A DNA stretch of 37,198 nt, taken from positions 1-37,198 of the forward strand of contig CANNLO010000009.1 of NCBI GenBank assembly GCA_947505055.1, given 5' to 3'. The position numbers were made by a program, and so were the translations under genes. Position 1 is the first letter of the stretch, and each line of letters starts with the position of its first letter. Under the pieces are notes generated by a model, which searched no databases, had not been told where the DNA came from, and saw nothing but the letters and a program-made list of their open reading frames with translations. The DNA is from Methylococcaceae bacterium (GTDB lineage: Bacteria; Pseudomonadota; Gammaproteobacteria; Methylococcales; Methylomonadaceae). Positions 35,232 to 37,198 of this stretch are shown in pieces.

Positions 35232-37198
35232 ATGTGTGGTTTTGCTGGATTTTTAGCTACTAATCCTAGTAGGTTAGCTAATGCAGAGGCAATTGTCACT
35301 GATATGGCGGATACTATCCAACACCGAGGCCCCAACGATTCTGGCGTTTGGGTTGATATGGATGCTGGTGCGGCCTTAGCGCATAGACGTCTGTCTATTG
35401 TTGATTTATCGCCTGCAGGACATCAACCAATGACTTCTGCCAGTGGTCGCTATGTAATCGCGTTTAATGGAGAAGTTTATAACCATTTAGAGATTCGACG
35501 TGAGTTGGAAGCATTCGCTAGCCCTAGTCGTAACCAAAGAGGAGTCGGGCAGGCTCTAAATCTAGATTCATCGCCAGCAAGTATGAGAGAGAAATTTGAA
35601 TGGAGAGGACATTCAGATACTGAAACATTACTGGCGGGATTTGAAGTCTGGGGCATTGAAGCGACACTCAAAAAAACAGTAGGTATGTTTGCCATTGCTC
35701 TGTGGGACAATAAAGAAAGGCTACTCACATTGGCGCGTGATCGTATGGGCGAAAAGCCGCTGTATTATGGATTTCAGAATAAAACTTTTCTGTTTGGCTC
35801 TGAGCTAAAAGCACTTAAAGCACATCCGGATTTCTTGGGTGAAATTGATCGTAATGTACTCTGTTTATATCTGCGCCATTGTTATATTCCTGCACCATAT
35901 TCTATTTACAAAGGTATTCAAAAATTATTACCTGGTACTTATCTCCAAGTACGAATAGGGGTTGGTGCTGGCGCTCAAACGCTCTCTCCAAAAGCATATT
36001 GGAGTATGGCGGAAGTCGCATTGCAAGGAGTGGTGGCACCTTTTGATGGTGGGGACACTGAAGCCATTTCGTCCCTGGATAGTCAATTAAAACAATCTAT
36101 TGGTTTGCAAATGATGGCAGATGTGCCTCTGGGTGCATTTTTGTCGGGTGGGGTGGATTCATCTGTAGTGGTGGCTCTGATGCAGGCGCAGTCAATGCGT
36201 CCTGTAAAAACATTTTCCATAGGCTTTGAAGAGGCGGCTTACAACGAAGCTGAATATGCTAAGGCGGTTGCTCAGCATTTAGGCACAGACCACACGGAAC
36301 TTTATGTGTCTTCAACCGAGGCGATGGCAGTGATTCCGTTACTAGGCAAAATGTATGATGAGCCTTTTGCAGATTCATCGCAAATCCCCACTTTTTTAGT
36401 TTCGCAGATGGCAAAACATCATGTGACCGTTTCCCTTTCAGGGGATGCGGGGGATGAATTGTTTTGCGGCTATAATCGCTACTTATTGGCAGATACTTGG
36501 CAAAAAATAGAAAGTGTACCGTTTGGTGTTCGCAAGTTAACAGGACGTTTAATTAAAACTCTTGCACCTACAACTTGGGATGCTATTTTTCAGCTAGCCG
36601 GAAAAGTTAAAAAATTCCCAAGCAATATGGGTGAGAAACTAGAAAAACTGGCTCATCGTTTAGAAAAAGTGGATGGCATCAATGAGCTTTATTATAGTTT
36701 AGTTTCCGAAATTGATTATCCCGAACAAATTGTGATAGGCGCTACGGAGCCCACGACTTGGTTAACGGAAATGGGAATGAAGTCATCTTTTCAAGATGCC
36801 AAGCAGCACATGATGTTTATGGATGCGATGACATATTTGTCCGATGATATTTTGGTTAAAGTTGATCGGGCGGCAATGGCGAATAGCTTGGAAACTCGAG
36901 TGCCATTTTTAGATCACCGTGTGGTAGAGTTGGCATGGCGATTTCCGATGACGATGAAACTTCGCGACAGTAAAACCAAGTGGATATTGCGTCAAGTGCT
37001 CTATCAGTATGTGCCGCAACATTTGATTGAACGTCCCAAGGCGGGGTTTGGTATTCCATTAGGCGATTGGCTACGTGGACCGCTTAGAGAATGGACGGAG
37101 AACTTATTAAATGAGCAACGTTTGCGTAGTGAAGGGTACTTTAATGTTAATTATGTGCGTGAATTGTGGCATGCTCATTTAACGGGTAAACGCAATCA
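35232..37198 (+). CDS. asnB: Asparagine synthase-like glutamine amidotransferase, 3' end off window
   Basis: The frame is open to the end of the window (about 655 codons). Cys2 in MCGFAG is the glutaminase nucleophile, with QHRGPNDSG and FNGEVYNH following. The synthetase domain has the pyrophosphate motif FLSGGVDSS and LSGDAGDELFCGYNRYL. In glycan loci such enzymes often amidate uronic acids, here perhaps the HexNAcA from TviB/TviC. An insertion of about 22 residues lies between ELE (91-93) and WRGHSDTE (124-131). About 25 C-terminal residues are probably missing. Confidence 0.92.
   Translation, partial: MCGFAGFLATNPSRLANAEAIVTDMADTIQHRGPNDSGVWVDMDAGAALAHRRLSIVDLSPAGHQPMTSASGRYVIAFNGEVYNHLEIRRELEAFASPSRNQRGVGQALNLDSSPASMREKFEWRGHSDTETLLAGFEVWGIEATLKKTVGMFAIALWDNKERLLTLARDRMGEKPLYYGFQNKTFLFGSELKALKAHPDFLGEIDRNVLCLYLRHCYIPAPYSIYKGIQKLLPGTYLQVRIGVGAGAQTLSPKAYWSMAEVALQGVVAPFDGGDTEAISSLDSQLKQSIGLQMMADVPLGAFLSGGVDSSVVVALMQAQSMRPVKTFSIGFEEAAYNEAEYAKAVAQHLGTDHTELYVSSTEAMAVIPLLGKMYDEPFADSSQIPTFLVSQMAKHHVTVSLSGDAGDELFCGYNRYLLADTWQKIESVPFGVRKLTGRLIKTLAPTTWDAIFQLAGKVKKFPSNMGEKLEKLAHRLEKVDGINELYYSLVSEIDYPEQIVIGATEPTTWLTEMGMKSSFQDAKQHMMFMDAMTYLSDDILVKVDRAAMANSLETRVPFLDHRVVELAWRFPMTMKLRDSKTKWILRQVLYQYVPQHLIERPKAGFGIPLGDWLRGPLREWTENLLNEQRLRSEGYFNVNYVRELWHAHLTGKRN
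35549..35578. repeat. Imperfect palindrome inside the asnB insertion
   Basis: The arms GCAGGC (35549-35554) and GCCAGC (35573-35578) flank a central perfect palindrome AATCTAGATT (35559-35568). All share one symmetry centre at 35563.5. It lies within the residues that homologues lack, and is in frame. Confidence 0.65.

Overview
This window is a polysaccharide or glycoconjugate biosynthesis locus, read almost entirely on the + strand from about 1 to 37198. The DNA is moderately AT-rich. The regulator set (an RfaH-type antiterminator, an ops element and an EPS-associated MarR protein) and the TviB/TviC pair point to a beta- or gammaproteobacterium. I cannot place it more finely. No rRNA, tRNA, CRISPR array or intact insertion sequence was seen.

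Layout. (a) 1-2618, export control and regulation: a Wzz-type chain-length protein, an RfaH/NusG-like antiterminator, a 425-base non-coding leader that carries an exact 12-base ops core at 2189-2200, then the MarR-family regulator. (b) 2761-7997, precursor sugars and export: TviB (UDP-HexNAc 6-dehydrogenase), TviC (UDP-HexNAcA 4-epimerase), GalE, and a PglK/MsbA-like ABC flippase. (c) 8011-23968, a legionaminic acid block: LegB, LegC, LegH/NeuD, then an MBOAT acyltransferase with an SGNH partner, LegI, an unassigned four-gene module (methyltransferase, NAD-epimerase, DegT aminotransferase, WbqC), LegG/NeuC, a PIG-L deacetylase, PtmE, PtmF, LegF, a hexapeptide acetyltransferase and PtmA. PtmE, PtmF and PtmA together suggest the GDP-sugar route known from Campylobacter rather than the UDP route. 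(d) 24105-35228, assembly and decoration: a possible sialyltransferase/capsule-type transferase, two methyltransferases, a GT2, a GINT1-like beta-propeller protein, three GT4-like transferases and an OafA-type acyltransferase with an SGNH domain. (e) 35232-end, AsnB-type glutamine amidotransferase, which runs off the window.

Together the genes would make a polymer that contains HexNAcA (perhaps amidated by AsnB) and a di-N-acyl legionaminic acid variant, with O-acylation in the periplasm. No Wzx, Wzy or initiating phosphoglycosyltransferase is visible. The ABC protein may replace Wzx, and the other two may lie outside the window.

The most notable sequence-level observations are: two in-frame copies of a short GTCATTGCGAG-type palindromic repeat inside tviC, which account for much of its excess length; a different in-frame insertion with an imperfect palindrome inside asnB; a (GGAACT)n tract inside wzz; an RfaH-like gene directly upstream of its likely ops target; homopolymer tracts in several genes; and the unassigned modules embedded in the legionaminic acid genes.
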